This document shows positions 37,867-49,585 of a DNA stretch of 64,000 nt, piece by piece. This DNA is from Burhinus oedicnemus. Taxonomy: Eukaryota > Chordata > Aves > Charadriiformes > Burhinidae. The position numbers and the translations under genes were made by a program. Under the pieces are notes generated by a model. The model was not told where the DNA came from. It ran no database searches and saw only the letters and a list, made by a program, of their open reading frames with translations. Location of the stretch: positions 91,173 through 155,172 of the forward strand of contig VFFE01006690.1 of assembly GCA_008921705.1 (NCBI GenBank). Reading direction: 5' to 3'. Every line of letters begins with the position of its first letter. Position 1 is the first letter of the stretch.

Positions 37867-37942
37867 TCAGTCCTGGACATCAAAGTAGTCAATTACTGGC
37901 TCTTCTTTTAATGGTTTGGATAAACCACTGTTTCCAGTACTC
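37867..37942 (-). CDS. NFX1: NFX1 terminal coding exon
   Basis: Acceptor TATAATTTCAG|G at 37944-37943. The first base completes a lysine codon from the previous exon, then 24 codons read STGNSGLSKPLKEEPVIDYF-DVQD and a TGA stop at 37869-37867. The human protein ends with the same EPIIDYFDVQD tail, with one conservative change here. The short low-complexity linker before the tail is less conserved, as expected. Confidence 0.95.
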
Positions 37943-39465
37943 CTGAAATTATAAGAATATTAGATGTTACTCATCCACATGAAAAACAACATACAAAGTC
38001 AACCGAAATCACAAACTCCCATAATGTCTCAGCGTGTACACGTACACTGCATTGATAAATGGCATGCATTTCTAAATTATGTTTTAATGGAAGTACCTTA
38101 TTGCTCTAGAAAGCCTTTGATTTTTGGAAAAAAACGTATACTTTATTAAATTAATGTGCATCAATGTGTGGCTGAATTGATAAAATTTGTTTTGGGGTTT
38201 TACCAGAAAATACCATTTACTGGTAAAATTTGTTATAAAACTGATACTGTACTGAAGAATACACATTCAACATACATTTTTAAAAGAAAGAGCAGAAGAA
38301 ATACTGTTGAATTGAGTTGATAATCAAGTCTGCTCGCTTTTAAAAGCCAGAGTAATACCACATGGTAATAATAATAATGATACTACTAATACCAATGGTA
38401 ATACCAAATCCAAACACTATAAAGATTTTTTCCATAAACAGTATGAGATATTCCAGAAGATTTTGTACAATTAAGCACTTCTAAAGAAATTTCATTTCTA
38501 GTAATTAAAAATAAATGGCTAAAACCTTTTTTTAAATTTAATTTTGCCACATAAGCCCTTTTCATTAGGGTCACTGAATGCAGGAATCTCACAGAAGTAA
38601 GTGGAAATAAAGAGTACCAACCTTTTTAAAATTCACATTGAGTTACGCTGTAAGCAGTCATTTTAGACATGTGTTTTGCTCTAGATGCTTAGTTCTGAAA
38701 CAGTTTAAATTTTCTCAGAACAGCCTACTTTGTATTCCAGTAGCACCTTAAACACCTGATAGCTACTGCAATAGTTACTGCAAAATTAAGCTGTTCCTTT
38801 CTGCAAATGGTACTTCACAGAACATGATTTCAAAGGCTAATTTGGAAATAACTTTGGGGAAAAAAGTTTTGAAGAGTAAACCTCAACAAAGAATAAGCCT
38901 CCCATTAAAAAATTCATAACTATGACATGACTATAGGTGACTGAAGCTGGCAGGTCATACAAAGTAAAGACTGTTCTATTAAACTCTTCACCAGGAAGTC
39001 TTATATATCCCATCTTCACTAGTTTTCACTGCCTGAGAAAAATGGTAGTTCACCTGTAGCCAACTGTGTAGTCATATCTACACAACAAAAATACATTTAC
39101 TACCTGTCCAAATAAATAATTTTATGCCAGTAAGACACTAGTCTTTACACAGAACAGTTAAAGGTAAAAAACATCCCCAAAACTCCAAAATAGGCATTTC
39201 TTCCCAACTATCTAATCTTTATTAAAAAATAAAAAAGTCCACAATATTTGTTATATTACTACTCCTATACCACGTAGTCAATCCTACATTTTTTCTTGGC
39301 ACTTCATTTCAGGCTTACTTCTGTGGAAAGAAAATCTTGGTGCAGGTTGCAAGCTCCAAAGCTGCATGTGGGTTGGGAAAACAAAGAAACAGGAGCTCAG
39401 GAACACTCTCCTCTGGTAACTCAGCACAAAATTGAAGAATACTGCTTTAAAAACAAATTCCTTAC

Positions 39466-39567
39466 TTATCTGTTTGTTTGTAATGAGGAACAGGAGGTGG
39501 AGGCCTGCTCTGCATTTCTTTATCTAGCACAGAAGTTAAGGTATTGCTTGGACAAATGGATTTCCCT
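39466..39567 (-). CDS. NFX1: NFX1 exon after the R3H domain
   Basis: Acceptor TACTTCTCTAG (AG at 39569-39568) and donor AA|GTAAGG (GT at 39465-39464). The 102-bp exon reads [19 protein letters not shown] then [14 protein letters not shown] and two bases of lysine, corresponding to the proline-rich stretch just after the R3H domain in NFX1. Phase 2 at both ends agrees with both neighbours. Confidence 0.94.
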
Positions 39568-40940
39568 CTAGAGAAGTAAAAGAAAGTTTATTTAATTCAA
39601 TAAGAAATTGTATTTATTAAGAAGTTAGGGCAAAAGAGTTAAATTTGTAAGCAACGGTTCTAGTATCAGAGTTCATATTTGTATACTTAAATCATCTACT
39701 CAAATATTTAATTTACCAACTATGGAGACCAATAGTGTGCAAAGTCCATTTTCATTACCAAGAACAAGGTATCCAGTATTCTAAATACCTCTTGATCACT
39801 GTCTATAAAAGATGCAAAAACAGCTTACTAGATTTGAAGGTTGGTGCCCAGACTCCTTCCTTTCTGCATGTGAAGTGCACGACTCCTTTCTACTATGAAG
39901 TGCACAGCACAATCAACTGTTAAAATACCAGAAATGCAATACCTGCATTCTAGGGCAACATATTCTTCGCAGAATAGATATTAGCTTAATGCAGCATCAT
40001 GCGAACACAGTTCACTGCATCTTCACAACGTGTTATCTAATGTTTTGGAAAACAGTTTTGGAAACTCTGGCAGTAAGTCATGTTAAACTTGTTTATCACT
40101 CTGCACTCAAAGTAGCCCTGCTAAGCAGCACTCTCCCAGGAACAATGCAGCAAGACTGCCTCTTCCTTGTCAGCTAGCCCAGGAGAACAAGATCAGAAAA
40201 ATAACATTATGCATTAGGGAACCACAAAAAAACCCCAAAACAAAACAAAAAACCAACCCCATCTCTTCCTGCCTTCCACACTAATTACAATCTATTATGT
40301 GAAGCATCCCACTTGTGCTTGTCTGATCTGCCACCCTGTGGCTGTGGTGCAGGGCAGTATAGGAAGACAGTGTACTTTAGCATGTATATTTATATGCTTT
40401 AGGCATACATTGGCTTGAATCACACTCAACTTCAGCATGGCAGTTCATGTCCAAAGGCTGGACTGGCTGGAAAAGGAGGAAGGATTAAAAAAAAACCAAC
40501 ATCCCCCCCCCAGACAAACAAAAAAACCTACATCAGAAAAAATCCCCTAGAAAGATTGTTCCAAAAAGGCAACTAATTAAAAAAATTTGAAATAATTACC
40601 AAACACACTAAATAGGCTGTGAAGATGTCTTAAAATTTCCTATAAATTCATGAGTCATTTTCAGAGTGAGCTTGCTTTATTTCAGCTTCCAGTCACTGTT
40701 ATGATTTAACTGCAGGACTGAAAAATCTTCTACTATCAGCATCTTTTCCATTCACAGTTTCTTTTTAATCTTCTCTGGGGGCAAATAAGCTGAATAAATT
40801 AAAATTCTTAAACCTTGTCAAGGTCAATTTCTTACCTGTCTTGAACTTTCCTCTAAACTCATGCTACTGACATTTTAAGACCAAACTACTTCTGGTACAC
40901 TAAACTGTATTGCTTTCCTATTTCTATCTGAATGGTTTAT

Positions 40941-41162
40941 ATTGGATATTAGGAAAAAATTTATTCACTGAAAGAGTTGTCAAGCACTGGAAAAGGCTGC
41001 CCAGGGAAGTGGTTGAGTCGCCATCCCCAGAGGTACTTTAAAAGATGTGTAGATGTGGTGCTAAGGCATATGGTTTAGTGGTGGACTTGGTAGTGTTAGG
41101 TTAATGGTTGGACTCGATGACCTTAAGGGTCTTTCCCAATCTAAATGATTCTATGATTCTGT
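40941..41162 (+). mobile_element. CR1 LINE 3'-end fragment
   Basis: Starts ATTGGATATTAGGAAAAAAT, passes through GTTGTCAAGCACTGGAAAAG, GGCTGCCCAGGGAAGTGG and GGTTGGACTCGATGACCTTA, and ends ATGATTCTATGATTCTGTG. About 220 bp of the 3' end, plus strand, antisense in an NFX1 intron. It belongs to the same subfamily style as the copies at 52799 and 60708. Confidence 0.92.
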
Positions 41163-42183
41163 GTAATCACCAAATAATGTTCCCTCCTTGTTCATTTTAT
41201 TCATGATTTTTTTAAATAAACTCCTCCCAGAGCAGAGTCCTCTACACCATGAGATTCTCTGTGTTTACTAATCACATTAAATTCCTACCTTCAAGTTCAT
41301 CTTGTTCCTTTCAAAATCGTATTTCAAATCGCAAAAAATGCTGCAAAACGATGGCTTGTGTATTGATAAAATTCTAGAAGTGTACATGTGTGGAGTTCCA
41401 TGCTTTGTCACACACTTGGTAATTCCTATTTTTTCCTCACCTTCCTCAGAGCTCTAAGCAGTTGAAATCTCACATCAGTACATAGATGAACACTAGTTCT
41501 ATTTCAGAGCTTAAAAAAAATTAAATATTTGTCTTATTTCCATCATGTCTTGTTTCCATCGGTTCTGAAAATATAACAGTGAATTCCTGTGATATTGTGG
41601 CAATACACAGATTAAAAACTCCACAACATTCTCAAGGTAAGTCAAAAGTCCACTAAAATATGAAGTGATGATCCCTGACCCCATTCCAGTATTGTTTCAA
41701 ACTGAGTACTGACAGTCTGTTCAAATGAACTGCAAAATCTTGCAAACATAGGTCACCAATTCAAAAAGTGTTCCCATCTCCCCAACAGTGAAAGCGTTCA
41801 TTATTTGAAAAAAGCAGCTACTTGCCACTGACCATTATTTTTTCAAGATTATATTACATTTACATGTACATTCTAACAGTAAGTATATTAGTGTCCTATC
41901 AGTTGAGAAGAGCTAATTTTCCCCTCTTGTATAAAAACAGGTAAAAACTTCTCCTCTCCTTTAGCTCCAAGCCTGGCATATGAAGCCAAACGCTCCCACT
42001 ATCATTTCGGTTACGTCTCAACTGTAGAGCTCTAGCTGAAAAGACTAAAAGAAGACAAAGGTAGATGGGACAATATTTTGTTATCTTCTTTCATTTTTAT
42101 AAACTGTGGTGTGCAAAAACATGGAAAGCCAATTGACTGGAGGTAAATAGGCAAAAAAAAGAAAGGCTAGAAAGGCAAGTAAA

Positions 42184-42711
42184 GTGTCTGTCTTTATTCT
42201 AAAACGTCAGGCCAAATCTTGCTTGTGTAGTAAAAAAAGAAAATACATGAAGAGTTCTGGAATGCAGGAAAACAGAACACTTGGAAGAATACATGTGCAC
42301 TTATTTCTACAATTAGCTAAAAAAATCTTACTAGAAAATAGAATGTTCCTACATTCCAAGAAAGTAAATACAGCAGCTCTGCTCTGCAGTGAAGTGTTAC
42401 CAGGATGTAGAGGGTTAATATATCAAACCTTTAAAAATGAGGAGGCATCAAAGCCTCATGGACAGTTAGAGGAGATTCTGGAAGCAAATTTGCTTTGGTC
42501 ACACCAAAGGCCTGTTTTTGCTTTGACAAGATTTAATGTCCCTCAAAAAAAAAAAGCAGAAGAGATATACAGCAGACTGTCCAGCCTTGAAACCACAGAG
42601 ACTTTAGAGACAAATATCCATCAACTCACACTCAAGCAAAATATACACCACCTCCTGTATACCTTGGTGACACACAGGACAACTGACTCCAATCTCCCCA
42701 AAATTCTGTGA
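42184..42711 (+). other. Long open frame, antisense in NFX1 intron, no homology seen
   Basis: The frame is open for 175 codons (GTG at 42184 to a TGA at 42711), the longest non-transposon frame in the window. It is lysine- and leucine-rich with an A11 run coding KKK. I see no signal peptide, membrane segment, repeat or known motif, no strong start context and no promoter. With about 40% GC and 64 kb in six frames, one such frame by chance is expected, so I do not call it a gene. Confidence 0.2.
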
Positions 42712-42726
42712 ATATTTCTATTCACT

Positions 42727-42760
42727 GGGGGGGGGGGGGGGGGAAGAGAGAGAGAGAAGT
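42727..42760 (+). repeat. G17 homopolymer followed by (GA)n
   Basis: Seventeen consecutive G (42727-42743), then AAGAGAGAGAGAGAGAAG. The length of such runs is error-prone in sequencing, so the exact count may be wrong. Confidence 0.85.
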
Positions 42761-44275
42761 GTTTCCAAAAGCTGATATAGTTTGGGTGAAATAATGAAGC
42801 AAGTGGCTCTCAATCTCCTGATTGTCTAGACTTCACATATCCTATGTCATAAGCAGAAGAAGCTGTCGTGAAATACTCAAAAAAACCATCCTTGAACTTG
42901 AACTATCACTCCTCTGAGGCTTCAGTGTTTTTTATGTCTTGAAGAAGTGGCAAATAAAAAGACAATGAAAAGAAGCTTTGGATGAATCCACTGAAACAAG
43001 AAATGTCGCTATGCAGCTGAAGAATATTCTTAGTAGACACCTTGGTGTCTGTAAGACTGGCAGAGGTGAAATAGCAGCATGTGCATTCTGCATGGTACGC
43101 TGTTCCCTGGACACCACAAGGGAAGGAGCAAGTGTGCAATCTCTCCTAAAACCACAGAGGAAGGTCACCCATTCAGAAGTGTAGGATACATCTTTGTTTT
43201 TAAAGCATAGTCATCTGTCCTGCTCCATTCTCTGACACTTTATCCTCCTCACTAATTTCTCATCCTGCCCCCTTCCCCCCATCTATCTGTTTTTCCTAAC
43301 TAAGCTTTTTCAAATATGGCCTCTTTTCTCACCTTCCTTTACTAGAAACAAAAAGAGTATCTTAAATTGTTTCATGGAAACAGAAAGGGGTATCGAAGTG
43401 GTGTTCCATCTCTCTCTGAAGAAATCAAGATTGTAGCTAAGCTACCAACCCAAGAACAGGCTCAGGAGCAGCTCATGGTACTCCAGTGGCACGGAAGGTG
43501 ACGGTTTTTTTATAACTACAGTCAATATCTACAGTTAAAAACAACTGATTGTCAAAGAACCACAATTTGACAGTGTTAAGCTAGATATGCTGCTCAGTGA
43601 GCAGCAGAGCCAAAGAAGCCTTGATACCCGATTTAGGAAGCCTTCCCATCATTATGTCTCCACTGTAATCACTGTAAGCTTTTCCCCCAGCTACATTCCC
43701 TTCATTTCATTCTCTAATATGAACTGCCTTTTGTAGGTCTGCTCCAAGTATTTCCAGTTGTGCTTGAAATCTTTTCAATTTGCAGTAATTCCAGCTCCCT
43801 CTTTGTCCATAAACTAAAGAGGGAGTACTCTGTGGCAGGTTCAGATAGATGGAGAACAAATAAATTCCAATACCAGAATTTTCCAAAGGCGGCGCAAGTT
43901 TAGATATGACTTCTCAACCCAGCAATTAATTTTCATAAAATGTTATGTCATTTATTATCTTTGACATCTCTATCAAATTTAGCTTATGGCAAAGACAAAA
44001 AGTTACTGCTAAGATGAACAGAAAACTGCCTTGCAAAATCATTTCTTAGCTTTTTTGTTTCTAACTGGGTTTTCTTCTCTGAAGATTTACTTGACTAGTG
44101 GAAGTAGAAGCCTACGAAATTATCAATTTAAACACTGCTTTAAAAAAAAAATTCTACTGGAAGTTACTGCATGTTGCAAATTGCATTATAAATAAACTCA
44201 TTTCAGTAAGTGATAAAAACATCCAATTATTTAAACTATACTTAATGTATTTGAAAATAAAAATGAATTACGTAC

Positions 44276-44381
44276 TTCACTGCAGTGATAACAACATTAC
44301 GCTTTGGTTCGTTGTCATAGCTCACACTTTCAATGCCATAAACCTGAGCTAATTCATGGATGATTCTGCGGTGATCTCTGT
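44276..44381 (-). CDS. NFX1: NFX1 R3H-domain exon, 5' part lost in a gap
   Basis: From the edge of the N gap the minus strand reads [18 protein letters not shown], then [16 protein letters not shown] and two bases of a lysine codon, followed by donor AA|GTACGT (GT at 44275-44274). RRIIH fits the R-x3-H signature of the R3H domain, which binds single-stranded nucleic acids. In human NFX1 about 14 residues (including a lysine/serine stretch and PPMN) stand between the previous exon and this arginine. They and the acceptor site fall in the gap. Confidence 0.92.
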
Positions 44382-44401
44382 NNNNNNNNNNNNNNNNNNN
44401 N
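44382..44401. other. Assembly gap of 20 N inside the R3H exon
   Basis: Twenty N bases. The sequence to the right (TATACACACACATACACATG) looks intronic and microsatellite-like. About 40 coding bases plus the acceptor and pyrimidine tract are missing, more than 20 bases can hold, so the gap length is a placeholder or flanking sequence was collapsed. Confidence 0.95.
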
Positions 44402-44829
44402 TATACACACACATACACATGTATCTTTTAAGTTTGAAATACAAATCCTGAATGTATCCATTCTACTTGTATCCCAAAGAAGCAGTATAAAATGATTTTT
44501 TCTAAATTTTTTTTTTTTAGAATGATCTCCCAATTTTGAATTAAATCTAATTTTATTTTTCAGACTGGCTTTACAATGCACAGATTGCAAATAGCTATGA
44601 AGGTGTCAGATTTATTTATCACTTCTCTCTACCAAAGAAGCTATTTATCTGCAAAATTTGCCATGTAATGGCATCAATAGACTTTTTATTAAACAAAAAC
44701 AAAACTGTAGTTTTAATTTCAGTTAACAAAGACTGATAATGCTTGATTCGACACTGATTGTTATATAAACAGTAAAAGAACAAATAAAAAGCAGGGCCCT
44801 ATGAGACCTGTCCTACTGGGTTGGGTGAC

Positions 44830-45340
44830 TTTGTAACAGCAAATGCAGATGAGGATGAGAACTCAGTGCTTCAGTCTGCTTCAGGGACTCAAGACACTGC
44901 TTCAGCTTTTGTCTTGGTTGTCACCAACAGTGTCTTCTAGGCCTTTGGGTCTACAGACAGGTTTGAAGGGGATGAGAAACTACTAGTAGCAGAATAAGTT
45001 TGATTCAGGGATTTCTAGAGAAAACCCAACCTATACAAGTTCCTGGCAGTGCATTTAAGGGCTCTGAGAGACCAGGACGATGTCCCACTCCTGATCATCT
45101 CTGAAAGATTGGAGATAATGGGGTAGGAACCCAATGATTAGAGAATGGTAATGTTTGCAACTATGTTTAAAAAAAAAAAAAAAAAGAAAACCCAAGAACT
45201 ACGGGTTGATCAGCTCCACTTCAAAGCCTGGGGGAAAAAAAAATCATATAGCAAGCTCTTTTAGAAGCCATTTTTAGGTACATCAAGGGGAAGGTCCCTG
45301 GGAGTAGTCGATGTGGATTTACAAAAGGTCAGTCACCTAA
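44830..45340 (+). mobile_element. Ancient CR1-type LINE fragment
   Basis: Plus-strand phrases in CR1 order. Near 44850, ..NADEDENSVLQS.. corresponds to the DEEKAEVLN block. Near 45190-45330, AACTACGGGTTGATCAGCTC reads YGLISSTSKPG (the [13 protein letters not shown] block), followed by an SRCGFTKGQS-like segment. An A-rich run (45168-45185) interrupts it. No frame is intact and divergence is high. Confidence 0.5.
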
Positions 45341-46129
45341 ATTAAAGAAGACCACATGTGATAGACCAAGATATACATCAGAGGTACACTGTAGCTACCT
45401 TGTAAATAGAGGGTTAATATCTGTCTCCTCTTAGATTGTAAAATAGCTAACTTATACATAGTGACTGGACCAGAAACTGTGGTCAATCATTTCCATAAGT
45501 CTTCAGGCTAATCATACGCTCTTTACTTAGCAATAAATAGTAATAAACCTCCCACCTATTACAACACTTCCAGCATACAGACAAGCATTTGAATGAAGAA
45601 AACTCTACAGATTCTGTACCTATTTATGATGACTAGTAATGCTTGCTTTAAAAAAGTGGTGATGGTTCCACGCTCAGAAAAATATCGGAGTATCTGTCCA
45701 TATGCAGACAGAGCTGGATGCTATAAATGTTTCCTGTCTTGCCTGCTTACATGTATCAACAATGACAATTCTGCTATGCTAGATGAGTACATTCTGATGA
45801 GTCTAGAGGAACAGAAGTTCATGAGGCAAGTAAAGTCATATAATGATACAGCTGAACAATATTAATGCTAAAACTTGTAAGTATCAAAATCCTTTTTATT
45901 CCTCATTTATTCAATTAAGCTGAAGCTGGTATATCCAAAGGCACAGTGCAAAAAATAAAAAAGTCAAAGTGAAATGTGTAAGCATAAGTAATCAGTATGA
46001 AAGATGTAGTACTGATATAGGCAGAGCTACCTGAACGCTTGATAGACTAGCATGCAAAATACATTCAATACAACTAAATAAAGCTCTGTATCTACAAACA
46101 AAGAAAATAAGCCACATTTAGGAGTCATC

Positions 46130-47570
46130 TTCAAGATGTGCAAGGAGGACACATGGAGCTACAGGCTGACCAGCCTCACCTTGATCCCTATGAAAGTGAA
46201 GGAGCAGCTCATCCTGGAACCCACTTCCAGGTTCCTTACTTCCAGGTTCCTTCCTTCCAGGAAGGACAAGAAACTTCTCAGGAGTAGTCAGCATGGCTTC
46301 ACCAAGGGTTCACCAACTTGATAAACTTCTGTAATGAACTGATATGCCTAGTAGATGAGGGGAGAGCAGTGGCTAGCGTCTGCTAGGCCTTCAGTAAAGT
46401 CTCTGACACTGCCTCCCGTAAGAGCCTCATAGGCCCTCAAGCTGTTGCTGTAGAGTCTGGCTGAGCAGACAGTGAGGTGGATTGAAAACTGGCTGAATGG
46501 CTGGGCCCTAAGGGTGGTGATGAGCAGCACAAAGTCTAGTTGGAGGCCAGTAACCAGCTGCGTACCCTGAGGGGAGAGGAGGACAGCTGCATACTCAGTC
46601 CAGTCCTGTTTTAACATCTTCATGATGTTCATTTCACATTCTTCGTTAGTGACTTGGATGATGGGACAGAGTGTACCCTCAGCGAGTTTGCCAATGACAC
46701 AAAGGTGGGAGAGTGGCTGATATAGGCCAGAGGGGCATGCTGCCACCCAGCACAACCTTGACAGGCTGGAGAAATGGGCTGACTGAAACCTCATGAAGTT
46801 CAGCAAGGAGAAGTGCGAAGTCCTGCACCTGGTGAGGAACAGCCCCACACACCAGTATATGCTGGGGGCTGCCCAGCTGGAAAACAACTTGGCAGAAAAG
46901 GACCTGGGTGTCCTTGGTGAACTCCAAGTTGAATATGAGCCAGTGATGTACCCCTGTGGCAAAGAAGGCTAATGGTATCCTGGTCTGCATCAGGCACAGT
47001 ATTGCCAGCAGGCTGAGGGAGGTGCTCCTTCCCCTCTACTCAGCACTGGTGAGGCCATGCCTGGAGTACTGTGTCCAGTTCTGGGTTCCCCAGTACAAGA
47101 GAGACCAAGGACCTACTGGAGAGGGTCCCGTGAACGGCCACAGAGATGGTTAAGGGACTGGAGCATCCCTCCATTAAGGAAAGGCTGAGAGAGCCGGGAC
47201 TGTTCAGCCTGGAGAAGAGAAGGCTCAGGGGTGATATTATCAATGTCTATAAATATCTGAAGGGAGGGTGCAAAGAGGATGGAGCCAGGCTGTCTTCCAT
47301 GGTGCCCAGTGACAGGACCAGAGGCAATGGGCACAAACCGAAACGCAGGAGGTTCCCTCTGAACATCAGGAAACACTCTTTTTACTGTGTGACTGAGCAC
47401 TGGCACAGGTTGCCCAGGGAGGTTGTGGCCTCTCAGTCCTTGGAGATCCTCAAAAGCCATCTAGACTGGTCCTAGGCAACTGGCTCTAGATGGCCCTCCC
47501 TTAGTGGGAGGGGTTGTACACAATGACCTCCAGACGACGCTTCCACCGCAAACATTCCACAATTCTGTGA
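46130..47570 (+). mobile_element. CR1 LINE, 5'-truncated, 1.4 kb
   Basis: Begins within the RT at KEDTWSYRLTSLT (the [14 protein letters not shown] block), goes through QHGFTKGS, a PSVKSLTLP-like KAFD remnant, and the ..[20 protein letters not shown].. block with [11 protein letters not shown] near 47070. It ends with the CR1 3' terminus (CATTCCACAATTCTGTGA near 47553-47570). Stops and frameshifts are frequent, so it is inactive. A local duplication of the TTCCAGGTTCCTT unit occurs at 46227-46262. It lies antisense in the NFX1 intron between 48197 and 44381 and is of a different subfamily from the copies at 52799 and 60708. Confidence 0.9.
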
Positions 47571-48196
47571 AATGATTACAGCCTCGCATAGCAGGGCACA
47601 AGTCAATCTACTGTTACCAAATGGGCTCATGTGCAGAAGCACAGGAAGTTTGTAAGGAATGCGAATAATGCACATCTAGAATGGGTATCTAAAGAGAAAA
47701 CTGGTAATTGGGAGTATAAACATTCAAAGAACAAATCTGATAGCCTTGTAAAAGTCAGGCTGTCAACTAAGAAGGAGGAGGACTACCTCACACACTGGCA
47801 AATGCAGGAAGGTATCCACAAATTTGTGAGCAAGTTCCACTACAGGGATCAGAAGAACCTAGGCTTTCCTCCTCAAAGTGTGAACCTTTAAACACCATCT
47901 TTGATGATTAATACTTTATTAACGGAGATCCAAAAATTAATGATAATCCATTGATGCATTAAAGCCTAGCACTGGTTGAATCTTTAAACAAAGTTTGGCT
48001 ATCACCAAAGCGATCCTGAACTACTGTCTCCTAAAAATTTTGTTCTATTTATAATTAAAATGTGCACTCTATTGGAGCCCAAACAAATCCAGTGTCAACT
48101 CATAACTATTAGTATCAATAAAGTTTAGTAACACCAAACTCCACCCAAACAAAACTGTTTCTTATAGTAAGTCATACAGAATATCTGAATACTGAC

Positions 48197-48263
48197 CTTA
48201 TTCACAGCTTCCACAAGCATTCTCATTTCCTTCTCAATGTCACTGACAAATTTTAAATCCTTC
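48197..48263 (-). CDS. NFX1: NFX1 exon preceding the R3H exon
   Basis: Acceptor GTTCTTGCAG (AG at 48265-48264), donor AAG|GTCAGT (GT at 48196-48195). The 67-bp exon encodes KDLKFVSDIEKEMRMLVEAV-NK, the start of the R3H region, closely matching vertebrate NFX1. The first base completes an arginine codon from 58030. The donor +3 base is C, slightly weak. Confidence 0.95.
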
Positions 48264-49124
48264 CTGCAAGAACAGCATTCTAGGTAAATGAGGCAAGAGA
48301 GTGTACAAAGATACAATATCTTCATCTTTTGTAACATTATTTTCAACAAGAACAAAATTACTCAATTGACTGAAGCAGAAGCAGGAGTGAGAGCACATTT
48401 TGATTTATGCATTACACTATTTACATTAAAAAAAAAGTTAGTATATCATCCCTATTACAACAATCATTAATTATTTTCCCTTCAACCCCTGGAACCCAGC
48501 ATAAAATTCTATGACTCAACTGTACTATCTGGCAATCCAATTCTACATTTTTGAATGGATAATGTAGATTTTAAAGTTGCCATTTCAGTGTTATTAAATT
48601 ACTTGTCATTAAGGCAGTTGACTTAATTAGAATACACAATTAGACACAAAAATGGGGACTGGATAAACAGAGTGGAGTTCTTTTCCAAGACAGAAGTGCA
48701 CTGACTTTGATCTTCAACTCATCTATAGCACAACAAATTAATAAGAACAAAAGAAGAACCGTAATGCTACTTGCAAGCAAACAAAATGTTCTTGATATAA
48801 GCTATTAAGGATTTTTTAAAATTATTTTTTTTACTTTGCTTAATCACAGTAGGTCAAGCCTTTCACGAAAGGGTGAGTTTTGTGCTCTGTTCTTAAAAAA
48901 GCAGGTAAACTAACTCCAAAAATAAGCTTGTTACTTGTTAAGACACCATCCCCATGGGAAAAAAAGGCTACCTGAAGATTTCGTATCTCAAAGCTGGTTA
49001 GTAGTAAATAACCTTCTCAAAAATAGGCACCATCCCATACCAACACAACACCACTTTGTGAATGATGTCAGAATTTCATCAGTCAAGAACTGCCTACCAC
49101 AGTAGGCACTACCATCTTTGGTAG

Positions 49125-49464
49125 TGTCCTGGTTCTGGCAGGGATAAGGTTAATTTCTGGTATGGGACACAGGCATTCCATACCATGAAGCCATGCCCAG
49201 TCTATAGGGCATGCCGGGGGAGGGGGATGAAGTGGCCATTTGGGAGCAACTTCCCCCAGTCAGTAGGTGAGCGCTGGTACAGTAACTGTGCCTGTACATT
49301 CCTCCATCAGTTATTGTTGCTTTCCTCTTTCCTCCACTGTTCTGTTAAACTGCCTTTATCTCAGCCCATGAGTTTTGCCTCTTTCTTCCGATTCTTCCCC
49401 ACCGCTGTGGGGGGTTGAGTGAGCAGCCACGTGGTTCTTTGTTGCTGAGGCCAAACCCACGACG
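49125..49464 (+). mobile_element. 5' LTR of a broken endogenous retrovirus
   Basis: Starts TGTCCTGGTTCTGGCAGGGA and ends about CCAAACCCACGACG, 8-9 bases before a primer binding site. About 340 bp. The R/U5 part (CTGTTCTGTTAAACTGCCTT near 49337) is nearly identical to the solo LTR at 20747. It is on the plus strand, antisense to NFX1. The matching 3' LTR is not present in the window. Confidence 0.88.
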
Positions 49465-49472
49465 GTCCTTTT

Positions 49473-49490
49473 TGGCGCCCAACGTGGGGC
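49473..49490 (+). other. Retroviral primer binding site, tRNA-Lys type
   Basis: TGGCGCCCAACGTGGGGC, complementary to the 3' end of a lysine tRNA (the Lys-1,2 type used by class II / betaretrovirus-like elements). It lies just after the LTR end and so fixes the provirus orientation and class. Confidence 0.9.
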
Positions 49491-49585
49491 ACGAAGGGTT
49501 GAGATAACAACAGATCTGACCAGAACTTGTTAAAATGGATTTGTTACATGCATTTATTATATTAGTTAAATAGTTGCTGGTCACA

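Noticed and set aside
44402..44420. (CA)n next to the gap as the 5' part of the R3H exon
   Set aside because: Translation does not resemble the expected KNSKKSH..PPMN segment; it is intronic microsatellite.
45593..45865. 90-codon plus-strand frame near the CR1 fragments
   Set aside because: No recognisable CR1 or host protein sequence and no start or splice support.
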